Shown: positions 8,426 through 17,306, numbered from the stretch's first letter. The stretch is DNA of 64,000 nucleotides from Candidatus Merdivicinus intestinigallinarum (GCA_018713335.1 DVOW01000021.1:24121-88120), one strand, 5' to 3'. Program-made: numbers and translations. The notes: generated by a model not told the origin, from the sequence alone.

Positions 8426-9151
8426 ATGACCGAGCATAAAGTGGAAGGTGATGTTGTGAATCTGATTGGGGTCTGCACGCCGGAAAAAGAACGGTACCAA
8501 AAAATTGCCGCAGCGCTGTCGGCATGGCCGGAATGCGAAAGGTACCAAATCCATTTTCAAAGCCTGGAGCCGGGGTTCTCCCTGGCCGGCTGCCCCGCCA
8601 AAGTGATTTTGGCGGATATTTTGGCCCAGGCGGAGTTTGACCGGCTGTTCCGGGAATACCAAAGCCTCGCCCATCCGCCCTTTGTGGCCCTGTTCCATTA
8701 CGGGGAACCCTTGGCAGGGCCTCCCGCCGGCTCCCTGCTGATGTTCGGGGCCTATTTGGATATGACCGGGGACCCGGCGCAGGTATTTTCCGGGATCGCA
8801 GAGGAATTTCAGCGGAACGCTTCTTTCTATACCATAAACGCCCAGCGTCAGCTCTATCGCGTCCCAGTATCCGAAATCCTCTACTGCAAAATGGAAAAAC
8901 ACTGTGTGGAGTTTTATCTGCCCAATACCTGTCTGAAATCGTGGGGCACTCTGGCGCAGGAAATGGAAAAGCTGCGGCCCTTGGGCTTTGCCCGGATCCA
9001 TAAAAGCTACGGGGTCAATCTGCGCCACATCCGGAAAAGCACCTCCCGGCAGGTGGAGCTGACAGGCGGCGTCATATTGCCCGTGGGCAGGAAATTCAAA
9101 GCGCCGTATTTTGCGGATTATGAGCGATTTTTTGGCCAAAGGCTCCCTTGA
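8426..9151 (+). CDS. LytTR-domain DNA-binding regulator with degenerate receiver-like N-terminus
   Basis: The 241-residue product carries a LytTR DNA-binding domain at about residues 130-235 (YRVPVSEILY-CKMEKH, F-ARIHKSYGVNL, and the final VGRKFK strand). The first 120 residues have receiver-like length but I cannot find the acidic pocket plus phospho-acceptor Asp, so it may not be phosphorylated by a kinase. The ATG at 8426 has a poor ribosome site. A GTG at 8456 is preceded by GGAAGGTG at ideal distance and is a credible alternative start. It is divergent from the ECF sigma operon and followed by a broken surface-protein gene. Confidence 0.78.
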   Translation: MTEHKVEGDVVNLIGVCTPEKERYQKIAAALSAWPECERYQIHFQSLEPGFSLAGCPAKVILADILAQAEFDRLFREYQSLAHPPFVALFHYGEPLAGPPAGSLLMFGAYLDMTGDPAQVFSGIAEEFQRNASFYTINAQRQLYRVPVSEILYCKMEKHCVEFYLPNTCLKSWGTLAQEMEKLRPLGFARIHKSYGVNLRHIRKSTSRQVELTGGVILPVGRKFKAPYFADYERFFGQRLP

Positions 9152-9314
9152 CTTTCCCGCCTTTACTGTATCCTAACACATTTTGCGGCTATTTGCAACA
9201 ATTTGTCGTATACGGCTAGCTTTTGTCATCAACGGCACGGTAAAAAAATGCATGGAATAAAGTTTTTTAAATGGATACATTGGCAAGGACTTCCGGAAAA
9301 ATGATGAGCAGCTT

Positions 9315-10163
9315 TTGACGGCGACGCATGCTTATGAGGTTTCGCCCAATAATCCGTATTATGCCGTTTATGACAATGCGCTGTACACCAAGGATTTTTC
9401 CACGCTGGCAGCTGTGCCGACTCAAAAGGAGAACCTTCGGCTTCATCCCGGTGTGAAAACCATTGGACGTTCCGCCTTTCATTCATATGAGGCACGGACG
9501 CCGGTCATCCTTCCGTGGGGAACTGCCAGAGTGGAGGATGAAGCCTTCTCCTATATGTATTCCCGGCCGGTGGTCATTCTGCCGGATACCCTGACCTTTA
9601 TGGGTCAGCAGTTTATCCCGCATGCCAGTGAAGCTCTCCCTGTTTTCTTCTTCTCACCTGGGAATCCGGCGGCCCAGAGCCTGGATGGCCTGGGGGTCAG
9701 CGGGGAAATCCAGCAGAACCTTTTGCCGGAAAGCTTAAAAGGGGCGACGACCATCCAGGAAATTTACAAACGGGTTGAAAATAGCGCCGCAGCTCCATCC
9801 GGCTGGGTCAAAGAAGGCGGCAAGTGGTACTACTACCAAAATAATGCCAAAACCACCGGCTGGCAGATGGTGGGCCCCACCTGGTATTACATGGACGCAA
9901 ACGGCGTCATGCAGACGGGGTGGATCACCTCCAGCGGCAGCCAATACTTCCTCCGGGACTGGGGCGGAATGGCGGCCAACGGCTGGTATCAGATCGGCGG
10001 GAAATGGTACTACTTCAATTCCTGGGGCGGCATGGTGAAAAATTCCTGGATTTACGGCCTGGACAAAAAGTGGTACTACGTTGGTTCTGATGGGGCAATG
10101 CTCACCAACACCAGGACCCCGGACGGCTTCTGGGTCAACGCCAGCGGCGTTTGGGTACAGTAA
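9315..10163 (+). CDS. cell-wall/choline-binding repeat protein with leucine-rich repeats, 5'-truncated
   Basis: The frame ends in four or five aromatic-rich cell-wall-binding repeats (pattern GW-x-Q-x-G-G-K-W-Y-Y, about residues 160-282) like those of choline- or glucan-binding surface proteins. Before these lie the last units of a BspA-type leucine-rich repeat domain. There is no signal peptide, although such proteins must be exported. The frame is open back to 9261 with recognisable repeat sequence, so the TTG at 9315 is a formal start rather than a real one. I read it as the 3' remnant of a larger surface protein gene that lost its 5' end, and it is probably not expressed as a functional protein. 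Confidence 0.65.
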   Translation: MTATHAYEVSPNNPYYAVYDNALYTKDFSTLAAVPTQKENLRLHPGVKTIGRSAFHSYEARTPVILPWGTARVEDEAFSYMYSRPVVILPDTLTFMGQQFIPHASEALPVFFFSPGNPAAQSLDGLGVSGEIQQNLLPESLKGATTIQEIYKRVENSAAAPSGWVKEGGKWYYYQNNAKTTGWQMVGPTWYYMDANGVMQTGWITSSGSQYFLRDWGGMAANGWYQIGGKWYYFNSWGGMVKNSWIYGLDKKWYYVGSDGAMLTNTRTPDGFWVNASGVWVQ

Positions 10164-10188
10164 AAGCTCGACATTCTTTCTCTCCTTT

Positions 10189-10217
10189 TCCCACTGCGAA
10201 AGCGGTGGGATTTTGTT
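10189..10217 (+). terminator. intrinsic terminator after the surface-protein remnant
   Basis: TCCCACTGC / GCGGTGGGA hairpin with a GAAA tetraloop at 10189-10210, followed by TTTTGTT. Confidence 0.85.
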
Positions 10218-10334
10218 ATGGGCATTTTTGGCGGAAGCACGCTGCTCAGCTTTTGGGAAAACCAACAAAAAGTGCTTGCAATCGGTTTTCCGGGATACTA
10301 TAATAAAGGTGAAACGATTCACCTGAGGAGGATT

Positions 10335-11579
10335 ATGATGAGTGTTCCAACACCCGAAAAGCGGATTGCAGATTTTGAAAAAATGGCCTACGGCATGTTT
10401 ATCCACTGGGGGATGTACTCCCAGCTGGGCATGGGGGAATGGGTCAAGGCCATCCCCGGTATGCCTGACGAGGAATACGACAAGCTGAAGGACACCTTCA
10501 CCGGCAAGGACTTTGACGCGGAAAAGATCGTGCTCCTGGCCAAAAGATCCGGCATGAAATATATCACCCTGACTACCCGGCACCACGACGGCTTCTCCCT
10601 TTACGACACCAAGGAGCTGGGGGACTACAACTCTCTGCACAGCCCCGCCAAACGGGATTTCATCAAGGAATTTACCGACGCCTGCCACAAGCACGGCATC
10701 GCCCCCTTTTTGTACCACACCACCTTGGACTGGCACAACAAGGATTTTGACAACGATTTCGACGCGTATTTGGAATACCTGCGGCGCAGCGTGGAAATCC
10801 TCTGCACGGGTTACGGGAAAATCGGCGGGTTCTGGTTTGACGGCAACTGGAGCAAGCGGGACGCGGACTGGAAGCTGGACGACCTTTACGGCACCATCCG
10901 CAAGTATCAGCCGGAGGCCATGATCATCAACAACACCGGCCTTTCCGCCCGTGGCGAAACCGGACACCCGGAAATCGACAGCGTGACCTTTGAACAGGGC
11001 CTGCCGGAGCCCATCAACCGGGAGGGCATGAAAAAATATGTTTCCGGCGAAATGTGCTTTACATTAAATGACCACTGGGCCTACGGCAAAAACGACTACA
11101 ACTACAAAACCCCTGCGGAGCTGATCAAAACCCTCTGCAAATGCCGGAAGGCCGGCGCCAACCTGCTCTTAAACATCGGGCCGGAGGGCGACGGCGGTAT
11201 CCCGGTTATCATGGAAGGCATCCTTTCGGTCATCGGCCGGTGGATCGAGCAGACCAAGGGCGTGATCTATGAGGGCAAGCCCTGCGGCATTTCCGGGATT
11301 TGGGAGGATTTCGGCCTGAAAACCGAGGACGGCCGGGTCTACCTGTTTGTCTTTGACCTGCCCATCGTGGGGAACGAGTCCGTTACCGTCAACAACGCCA
11401 AGGTTGGTCCCAGGGCCTTTACCGGCGTCAAGGGCCAGGTAAAAGCTGTCAAATGGCTGGACAACGGCCGGGAGCTGCCTTTTGCCCAAAATGAGGAAGC
11501 GGGGCTTTTGAGCTTCCTGCCCACCGGCTACCAGTACGGCGCCAATATGGTGGTACGGGTGGCGGAAGTGCAGTTTTAA
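10335..11579 (+). CDS. alpha-L-fucosidase, GH29 family
   Basis: This 414-residue enzyme has the GH29 barrel: the early YGMFIHWGMYS motif, TTRHHDGFSLYDT, and FWFDGNW, in which Asp169 corresponds to the catalytic nucleophile. It should release alpha-linked L-fucose from oligosaccharides. There is no signal peptide, so it acts in the cytoplasm on imported sugars. AGGAGG at 10326-10331 fixes the start at the ATG of 10335, although the frame is open further upstream across the preceding terminator. A small beta-sandwich tail follows the barrel. It converges on the GH116 gene and belongs to a cluster of glycan-degrading genes. Confidence 0.88.
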   Translation: MMSVPTPEKRIADFEKMAYGMFIHWGMYSQLGMGEWVKAIPGMPDEEYDKLKDTFTGKDFDAEKIVLLAKRSGMKYITLTTRHHDGFSLYDTKELGDYNSLHSPAKRDFIKEFTDACHKHGIAPFLYHTTLDWHNKDFDNDFDAYLEYLRRSVEILCTGYGKIGGFWFDGNWSKRDADWKLDDLYGTIRKYQPEAMIINNTGLSARGETGHPEIDSVTFEQGLPEPINREGMKKYVSGEMCFTLNDHWAYGKNDYNYKTPAELIKTLCKCRKAGANLLLNIGPEGDGGIPVIMEGILSVIGRWIEQTKGVIYEGKPCGISGIWEDFGLKTEDGRVYLFVFDLPIVGNESVTVNNAKVGPRAFTGVKGQVKAVKWLDNGRELPFAQNEEAGLLSFLPTGYQYGANMVVRVAEVQF

Positions 11580-11596
11580 CGCCTTTTTTATGCATC

Positions 11597-11630
11597 AAAA
11601 AATCCCGGGGCTTCCGCTCCGGGATTTTTA
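11597..11630. terminator. bidirectional intrinsic terminator between convergent GH29 and GH116 genes
   Basis: AATCCCGG (11601-11608) pairs with CCGGGATT (11619-11626). An A-tract on the left and a T-tract on the right make it usable from both strands. Confidence 0.88.
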
Positions 11631-11650
11631 GCTTTACAGGGAAATGCGGC

Positions 11651-14047
11651 TTATACCAGCTGGGTGTGAAGAATTTCCAGGCTGCCCAGGGCAGGCTCAT
11701 AGGAAAGCCGGCCGTTTTGGCAGGTGACGGCGCCGAAGCCGTCCTTGTGGGCCAGCAGGACCGAGTAATTGCCGTCCTTGCCGTACAAGGTCTTGGTCAC
11801 CGCGTCATATTTGACGCCGGTAAAGGCGTAAAGCAGCCCGTAGGAGGCCATGGCCCGGGCGTACCAGTAGCCGCATTCATATTCGTTGTAGGGATTGCGT
11901 TTTTCCCCGTCGTACCGTGCCCGGAGGGTTTCCACAATGTCCAGCCCCTCTTTTTCGCAGCCAATGGAAATCAGGTGGCAGGCCACCTGATATTCAATGC
12001 CGGTCCAGACCTCGTCGCTATACACGAAGGGAAGGGACGGCTTGCCGCCCCGGGGCCAGCTGCACAGCAGGAGCCCGCCTTCCTCCCCAAGGGCGTAGCC
12101 CGGGCGCTGAGGATTGTCGTGGGCAGCCAGGTTTCGCTTGAAATTGTAGCGGTACACGGAAAGCAGGTGACTCTTGACCTTTTCCGGGTCTAAAATATCG
12201 CCGACGCCGCAGACCTTGGCCATCCAGGCCCCCAGCATCCCGTCGGAAATGCAGCCGGTCCCATACTGGTACTTGGGGCCTTCTTTTTCCATGAGGCGGG
12301 CGCTTTGGGGATTTTCTTTGGAAAGGTCCAATTCCGCTTCCAGGGTTTTCCATTCCGTCTGCTGGTAAAAATACTCCCCGTTGAACAACCGGGTTTCCAG
12401 GTATTCCCGGCCTTTTTGATACAGTTCTTCATATTGGGAAACATCTTTGCCCAACTCCCGGCCCATGAGGGTCATGGCCTTCAGCGCCCCCAGGTAGAAG
12501 GAGGAGCACATGGCGTCTGCGCCCCAGAACTCGATGTCGTATGTGTTGTGGTGGGGTTCTTTTAAAACGCCCTCCCGTTTTTTGTCCCAGGTGCTGATGC
12601 AGTAGCTCATGCTCTTTTCCATCAGGGGCCAGTATTCGGAAAGCCATGCTGTATCGCCGGAGATCCGCCATTCCCGGTGCATTTTCATAATGCCTCCCAG
12701 CTGGCCGTCGGAGGCCGCGTGGTAACGGTGGCCGGACTTGCGGATGGGCAGCGACGACCGGAACTCCTGGTGGCCCCGTTCGTCCTGGTTTTCGTGGAAT
12801 TCCGTCTGCCGCAGGCTGCGTTCCAAATCGGGGAACAGGTTGCAAAGGGCCTGCTGGTAGTTCCATACATGGGTGCAGGAGCCGGTGCAGCTGCCTTCCC
12901 TGTCAAAGGTCCCTTCCCATGCCCAGAACCGGCCGTCGGTTTGGCGGAGCACGGTGGGGGACTTCAAAATGGTAAGGTTGGAGGAAATGGCGTCCACGGC
13001 GGCAGGCGGCAGGGTGGAACTGCTTAAAGCAGAGGCAAATTTTGCCGAGTTTTCCCGCAGCTTTGCGTAGTTGGCTTCATAATACTTCATTACGGCGGAA
13101 ATGCCGTCGAACTGCCCGGCGTACCAGGGGGCATAGGTTTCCTTGTCGGGGGCGTCCGGGTCTTCTTCATAACCGTAGCGCTGGTCGGTTTTGGGCACAT
13201 ACCAGCTCATGTGCAGGACGATCCGCTTTTCCTGGCCCGGTTCCAGGACAAAGGGCACGGCCACAGACCCGCCGGGGCTTTTCTGTTCCGGATGGGCGGC
13301 GGCCCGGACATTCCCCGCCTTGATGTCGTTCCACTGCATGGTCAGGATGTCGAACCACCCGCCGTCGAACCAGTCGGTGTTGACCATGGCCTGTTCATCC
13401 GGCACGGAAACGGCGAAATCCCCCTGGGCATGGGGCGCGTCCGGCAGGGGAGGCTGGTGGAGGACAAAGCCGTTCTCCCGGGGGAGGACCCGTTCGCTTT
13501 GGCAGTCCCCTTTTTTCCAGCCGCCGAAGCGCATGAAGTTTACAGCGCTGAAATAGTAAATTGCTTCCAAAGTCCGGGAGGAGGTGTTCCGGAAGGTGTA
13601 TTCCAGCGTTGCCGCCGGCAGGGAGGAATCAGCGCTGTCCGAGGGGATAAAGGGGCTGAAGGCGGTGAGGCTCACTGCCAGGGGCACCGCGTCGTCCCGC
13701 ATTTCCACCTGGGCAAAGGGGAAGGAAGCCGAAAAATCACAAGAACGGAAGCGGGGCAGGCCGTAAGTGGTGTCCTGGGACCCGTTGGCCGTGCCCAGGT
13801 ACGGTTCCCCGGGGATGCCGAAGATGCGCTGGTAAGGGACCTGCCCTTCCAGCACCCGGGCGGTGCGGATGCCGCCGTCTTTGACATGGACGGCGGAAAA
13901 CAGGATGGGGTCATAGAACAGGTCCGGCCGGTTGCGGACCGATACGCTCCCCAGGGCCCCGTGGCCTTGCAGGCAGAGCATCCCGGCCCCGATCCCGCCT
14001 AAGGGGAAGGAAATATGCGTCAGCTGTTTTCCGGTATAATGTTTCAT
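11651..14047 (-). CDS. GH116 family glycoside hydrolase (GBA2-type beta-glucosidase/glucosylceramidase family)
   Basis: The 798-residue protein matches the GH116 family: an N-terminal beta-sandwich starting with ISFPLGGIGAGM, then an (alpha/alpha)6 barrel with GSCTHVWNYQQAL around residue 390 and DIEFWGADAMCSSFYL further on. Both blocks are family hallmarks. Bacterial members hydrolyse beta-glucosides or beta-xylosides; animal GBA2 cleaves glucosylceramide. No signal peptide is present, so it is cytoplasmic. AAAGGAG lies just upstream of the ATG and a good promoter at 14122-14150 drives it. It is divergent from the GH92 mannosidase. Exact sugar specificity is not predictable. Confidence 0.85.
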   Translation of the reverse strand: MKHYTGKQLTHISFPLGGIGAGMLCLQGHGALGSVSVRNRPDLFYDPILFSAVHVKDGGIRTARVLEGQVPYQRIFGIPGEPYLGTANGSQDTTYGLPRFRSCDFSASFPFAQVEMRDDAVPLAVSLTAFSPFIPSDSADSSLPAATLEYTFRNTSSRTLEAIYYFSAVNFMRFGGWKKGDCQSERVLPRENGFVLHQPPLPDAPHAQGDFAVSVPDEQAMVNTDWFDGGWFDILTMQWNDIKAGNVRAAAHPEQKSPGGSVAVPFVLEPGQEKRIVLHMSWYVPKTDQRYGYEEDPDAPDKETYAPWYAGQFDGISAVMKYYEANYAKLRENSAKFASALSSSTLPPAAVDAISSNLTILKSPTVLRQTDGRFWAWEGTFDREGSCTGSCTHVWNYQQALCNLFPDLERSLRQTEFHENQDERGHQEFRSSLPIRKSGHRYHAASDGQLGGIMKMHREWRISGDTAWLSEYWPLMEKSMSYCISTWDKKREGVLKEPHHNTYDIEFWGADAMCSSFYLGALKAMTLMGRELGKDVSQYEELYQKGREYLETRLFNGEYFYQQTEWKTLEAELDLSKENPQSARLMEKEGPKYQYGTGCISDGMLGAWMAKVCGVGDILDPEKVKSHLLSVYRYNFKRNLAAHDNPQRPGYALGEEGGLLLCSWPRGGKPSLPFVYSDEVWTGIEYQVACHLISIGCEKEGLDIVETLRARYDGEKRNPYNEYECGYWYARAMASYGLLYAFTGVKYDAVTKTLYGKDGNYSVLLAHKDGFGAVTCQNGRLSYEPALGSLEILHTQLV

Positions 14048-14121
14048 TTGAACGCTCCTTTCCGGTCAGAAAAATGCGCCTGTATCCCGCGGCCTGGCGC
14101 GGCGGAGGCTGCTGTGGTTTC

Positions 14122-14150
14122 AGTATACATCGGTTTTTACGAAATGTAAA
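14122..14150 (-). promoter_or_regulatory. promoter of the GH116 gene
   Basis: On the minus strand TTTACA and TATACT are separated by exactly 17 bases, upstream of the GH116 ribosome binding site. Confidence 0.75.
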
Positions 14151-14303
14151 TGATTCTCTAAAAAATAAATCCAAATATTTTATTCTTGTGGTTATAGCAC
14201 AATGTACGGCGCGGGGATCCGGGGAAACTGCTGAAAAATGGGCCTTCCGGGATCCTGCCAGGAACATTTTTTTCAGATAAAGCTCCTTTGAAACAATTCA
14301 TAA
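14151..14303. other. intergenic region between divergent GH116 and GH92 promoters
   Basis: Apart from the two promoters, the 355-base gap (14048-14402) holds an AT-rich tract and one imperfect inverted repeat, GGATCCGG (14215-14222) with CCGGGATCC (14247-14255). This could be an operator or a weak hairpin. I see no small gene. Confidence 0.4.
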
Positions 14304-14332
14304 TTGACAATAATCCAAGGAAATGCTATGAT
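14304..14332 (+). promoter_or_regulatory. promoter of the GH92 gene
   Basis: A consensus TTGACA at 14304-14309 and TATGAT at 14327-14332 with a 17-base spacer. GGAGGA at 14387-14392 serves the start at 14403; a three-codon mini-frame at 14395 ends over that start codon. Confidence 0.85.
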
Positions 14333-14402
14333 TAACTATGAAAGATGACGCGCGGGACCGGGATATGACCCCCAGCAGCGTTTAAAGGAGGACGATGAAA
14401 CG

Positions 14403-16451
14403 ATGAAACCCCTGGCAGATTATGTAAACCCGTATATCGGGTCGATTTCCCACATGCTGGCTTCTTCTACAAGGCCGGAAGTCATGCTCCCTTACGGCAT
14501 GGCGCGCAGCACCCCCATTGTCAAAGACTGCGGGGATTATTACTGCAATGACCGGATCTTGGGCTACCCCCTGGGGATGGCTTCCGTTATGCCCGGCAAG
14601 GGCGGGGATTTCGCCAATACCTTGGACCACAGCCTGGAAAATTTCCGCTGCTACCTGCTGGAAGAAGAGCTGGAGAAGCACAGGATCACCGCAGCTTCCA
14701 CTGTAACGGAGCACGTCTACCTGCACCGGTTTGCCGGGGCGGACACCCTGCGCCTTTCCTTCCCCAATGGGGAGGCCGTGGAAGAAGGCGGCATGATCCG
14801 GGTAAAGATCAAGGTGGAGCACCCAAAATATGACGTGTTCCAGTACATCCTCCTGAAAGCGGAGGGCGCGGAGATCCTGGAACGGAAAGACGGGGAATGG
14901 GTGCTGAAGATCGCTCCGGAAACGGAAGTCCGGGGCGCGGTGTCCTACATTTCCTTTGACAAAGCGGCGGAAAGCATGAAGCTGGAGGCGGATGGCAAAA
15001 CCTTTGACCAAATCGCCGGGGAAGCCAAGGAAATCTGGAACAGCCAGCTTGCCAAAGCGAAAGTGGAAGGAAACACGGAGGATAAAAAGGCGGTTTATTA
15101 CACTGCGTTGTTCCGGGCCTTTATGCGGATGACCAATTACACCGAGCACGGCCAGTATTTCAGCGGCTACGACGGGAAGGTCCATGACGGCGTGTTCTAC
15201 ACCGGCGACGGCCTTTGGGACACCTTCCGCTGCATGCACCCCCTGCAGCTGCTGGTGGACGGCAAACGCCATGAGGAGATCTTGGAAAGCTATAATCTCA
15301 TGTACAAGCAAAGCGGCCTGATGCCCAGCTTCCCCGGTTATAACGGCGACCTGCCGGTAATGATCGGTTTCCACGCGGCTTCCCTTTTCGCAGATGCCGC
15401 CGTCAAAGGCGTCAAGGCGGATTATGAAACCGCTTATGAGGGCATCCGCAAAAACGCCATGGAGGAGAGCATGTTCCCCTGGTGCTGCGGAAAGCCCCTG
15501 GAGGACCCGGACCGCTGCTACCAGGAAAAGGGCTTCTTCCCGGCTTTGGCAAAAGGGGAGGAGGAAACCTGCGAAAGCGGCAAGGGCTTTGAACGGCGTC
15601 AGGCGGTGGCCGTTACCCTGGAGCACGCTTATGACGACTGGTGCGCCGGGCAGCTGGCCAAATTCTTGGGCAAGGACGAGGACGCCCGGATGTTTGAAAA
15701 GCGGGGCCAGAACTACCGGAATCTGTATAACCCGGAAAACGGCTGGATGTCCCCCAAGGATATCCATGGAAATTGGGTGGAGGATTTTGACCCCAAATTC
15801 TCCGGCGGCATGGGCGGCCGGGATTACACCACCGAAAACAACACCTGGACCTACACCTGGTCCGTATTCCACGACGTGGACGGCCTGGCGGAACTCATGG
15901 GCGGCCGGGAAGCCGCTTCGGAACGGCTGGACCAGCTGTTCCGGGAAGGGTTCCGGCAGCCGGAAAGCAAATTTATTTACCTGGGACAGTTCCCGGATTC
16001 CACCGGCTTGATGGGCCAGTTTGCCATGGGCAACGAGCCTTCCTTCCACATCCCGTATTTGTACGACTACCTGGGCGCGCCCTGGAAAGCCCAGAAGAAG
16101 CTGCGGGATTTGATGGACATCTGGTTCACCAATTCCCCCACAGGCATCTGCGGGGACGAGGACGGCGGCGCCATGTCCAGCTGGCTGGTATTCTCGGCCC
16201 TGGGCTTTTACCCGGTGTGCCCCGGCAAGGCGGAGTACGCTTTGGGCACCCCCTTGTTTGACAAGGCGGAGATCCAGGTGGGAGAGGGCAAAACCTTCAC
16301 CGTAACCAGCAAGGGCGCTGGCGACGGCAAGCGGTACATCCGGGCAGCTTATTTGAACGGCAAGCCCCTGGAACGCCCCTTCCTCACCCATGAGGAGATC
16401 GTTTCCGGCGGGGAGCTGGTCCTGGAAATGGACAGCCGTCCGGCTAAATAA
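14403..16451 (+). CDS. GH92 family alpha-mannosidase (alpha-1,2-mannosidase type)
   Basis: The 682-residue protein is a full-length GH92 enzyme: it opens with VNPYIGS and has the barrel motif WDTFRCMHP. The catalytic acid Glu545 lies in MGNEPSFHIPYLY and the base site D585-E-D587 in GDEDGGAMSSW. GH92 enzymes are calcium-dependent inverting exo-alpha-mannosidases that trim high-mannose N-glycans or yeast mannan. The protein lacks a signal peptide, unlike most Bacteroides GH92s, so imported mannosyl-oligosaccharides are the likely substrate. With the GH29 fucosidase nearby and a GH2 beta-mannosidase at 42.2 kb this suggests N-glycan use. The next gene converges on it. Confidence 0.9.
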   Translation: MKPLADYVNPYIGSISHMLASSTRPEVMLPYGMARSTPIVKDCGDYYCNDRILGYPLGMASVMPGKGGDFANTLDHSLENFRCYLLEEELEKHRITAASTVTEHVYLHRFAGADTLRLSFPNGEAVEEGGMIRVKIKVEHPKYDVFQYILLKAEGAEILERKDGEWVLKIAPETEVRGAVSYISFDKAAESMKLEADGKTFDQIAGEAKEIWNSQLAKAKVEGNTEDKKAVYYTALFRAFMRMTNYTEHGQYFSGYDGKVHDGVFYTGDGLWDTFRCMHPLQLLVDGKRHEEILESYNLMYKQSGLMPSFPGYNGDLPVMIGFHAASLFADAAVKGVKADYETAYEGIRKNAMEESMFPWCCGKPLEDPDRCYQEKGFFPALAKGEEETCESGKGFERRQAVAVTLEHAYDDWCAGQLAKFLGKDEDARMFEKRGQNYRNLYNPENGWMSPKDIHGNWVEDFDPKFSGGMGGRDYTTENNTWTYTWSVFHDVDGLAELMGGREAASERLDQLFREGFRQPESKFIYLGQFPDSTGLMGQFAMGNEPSFHIPYLYDYLGAPWKAQKKLRDLMDIWFTNSPTGICGDEDGGAMSSWLVFSALGFYPVCPGKAEYALGTPLFDKAEIQVGEGKTFTVTSKGAGDGKRYIRAAYLNGKPLERPFLTHEEIVSGGELVLEMDSRPAK

Positions 16452-16466
16452 CGAAAAAAAGACGCA

Positions 16467-16498
16467 AAAAAGCGGGCAGTTTTCACTGTCCGCTTTTG
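16467..16498. terminator. bidirectional terminator overlapping the 3' end of the AraC gene
   Basis: AAAAGCGGGCAGT pairs with ACTGTCCGCTTTT around a TTTC loop. The right arm encodes the last codons of the minus-strand AraC gene, whose stop lies in the loop region. Confidence 0.85.
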
Positions 16499-17271
16499 CT
16501 TTTCTGGGACTCGGCATACTGGCTGGGGTAGCAGCCGGTTTTCTGGTAAAACTGGGAGGAAAAGTGGTTTAAGTCGCTGTATCCCAAAAGCCCGGCGATT
16601 TCCGTTGCCGTATAATCCGAAAATAAGAGCAGGTGTTTGGCCCGGGCGATCCGGGCGCGGATCATGTAGGCGTAGGGGGTATAGCCCGTAGCCTGGCGGA
16701 ACAGCCGGATCAGCTGGTTTTTGGAGTATCCTGCCCGGGAGGCCAGCTGGTCCAAAGACCAGTCCTTCTGGGGGGCGGCGTCGATTTCCCGGCAGATCTC
16801 CGCGATCTTGGACTGCCGGGCGTGTCCGGCAAACGGCGACAGCACCTGCTGGAAAACCGGCCCCAGCCAGAGCATGGTTTCCTCCGGGGTATTGGAGCTG
16901 CGGGTGGCTTCCTCAAACAGCTGTAAATTCGCGCTGAAAAGGGGCGGGTGGTTCTGCCGGGGGATGGCGCCGCTTTGCAAGAGGGCCTGCAGCTCCGGCG
17001 TGTGGTCGCAGTGGAAATAAGCGGAAAACAGCCCGGCCGGTTTCTGCGGGTCATGGGTGCAGCGGTGATTTTGTGAGAGGTCGAATAAAAAAGTATCCCC
17101 CTCGCGCAGATGGTATTTCCCCGTTTCTGTTTGGATTCTGACCCCGTTTTGGTAGAGGTACCACAGATGGAAGCCGGTCCAGCGGTTTGTGTCCGACACC
17201 CAGCTCCAGCCGGGCTCCAGCGCTTCGTTTACCACATAGATTGGTTCGATTTGAAATCCTCGAATGTTCAT
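16483..17271 (-). CDS. AraC-family transcriptional regulator
   Basis: The 262-residue protein has an N-terminal cupin-like sensing domain (about 20-110) and two C-terminal helix-turn-helix motifs (about 160-255) with the AraC signature segment near ATEIAGLLGYSDLNHFSSQF. It probably senses a sugar and activates the adjacent glycan genes or the divergent URO-D gene. The start codon lies on one of two TGATGATA direct repeats 21 bases apart, suggesting autoregulation. The last codons form one arm of a terminator hairpin. Its inducer is unknown. Confidence 0.87.
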   Translation of the reverse strand: MNIRGFQIEPIYVVNEALEPGWSWVSDTNRWTGFHLWYLYQNGVRIQTETGKYHLREGDTFLFDLSQNHRCTHDPQKPAGLFSAYFHCDHTPELQALLQSGAIPRQNHPPLFSANLQLFEEATRSSNTPEETMLWLGPVFQQVLSPFAGHARQSKIAEICREIDAAPQKDWSLDQLASRAGYSKNQLIRLFRQATGYTPYAYMIRARIARAKHLLLFSDYTATEIAGLLGYSDLNHFSSQFYQKTGCYPSQYAESQKSKSGQ

Positions 17272-17304
17272 GATGATATTTTACCAGATTTTGATGATAA
17301 AATC
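17271..17304. promoter_or_regulatory. candidate AraC operator: TGATGATA direct repeat plus inverted repeat
   Basis: TGATGATA occurs at 17271-17278 and again at 17292-17299, 21 bases apart (two helical turns), the spacing typical for paired AraC subunits. The second copy lies within an inverted repeat GATTTT...AAAATC (17287-17304). It is located between the AraC start and the divergent URO-D promoter. Confidence 0.45.
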
Positions 17305-17306
17305 AA

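Noticed and set aside
9315..9320. TTG at 9315 as the genuine start of the cell-wall-binding protein
   Set aside because: Recognisable repeat sequence continues upstream to 9261 in the same frame and there is no ribosome site or signal peptide.
14382..16517. Long open frames on the strand opposite real genes (for example 14382-16517, 2999-4279, 54186-56054, 57996-59771, 61341-63749)
   Set aside because: They mirror well-supported genes (GH92, binding protein, rpoB, rpoC, fusA), lack ribosome sites and have composition typical of antisense frames in GC-rich codons.
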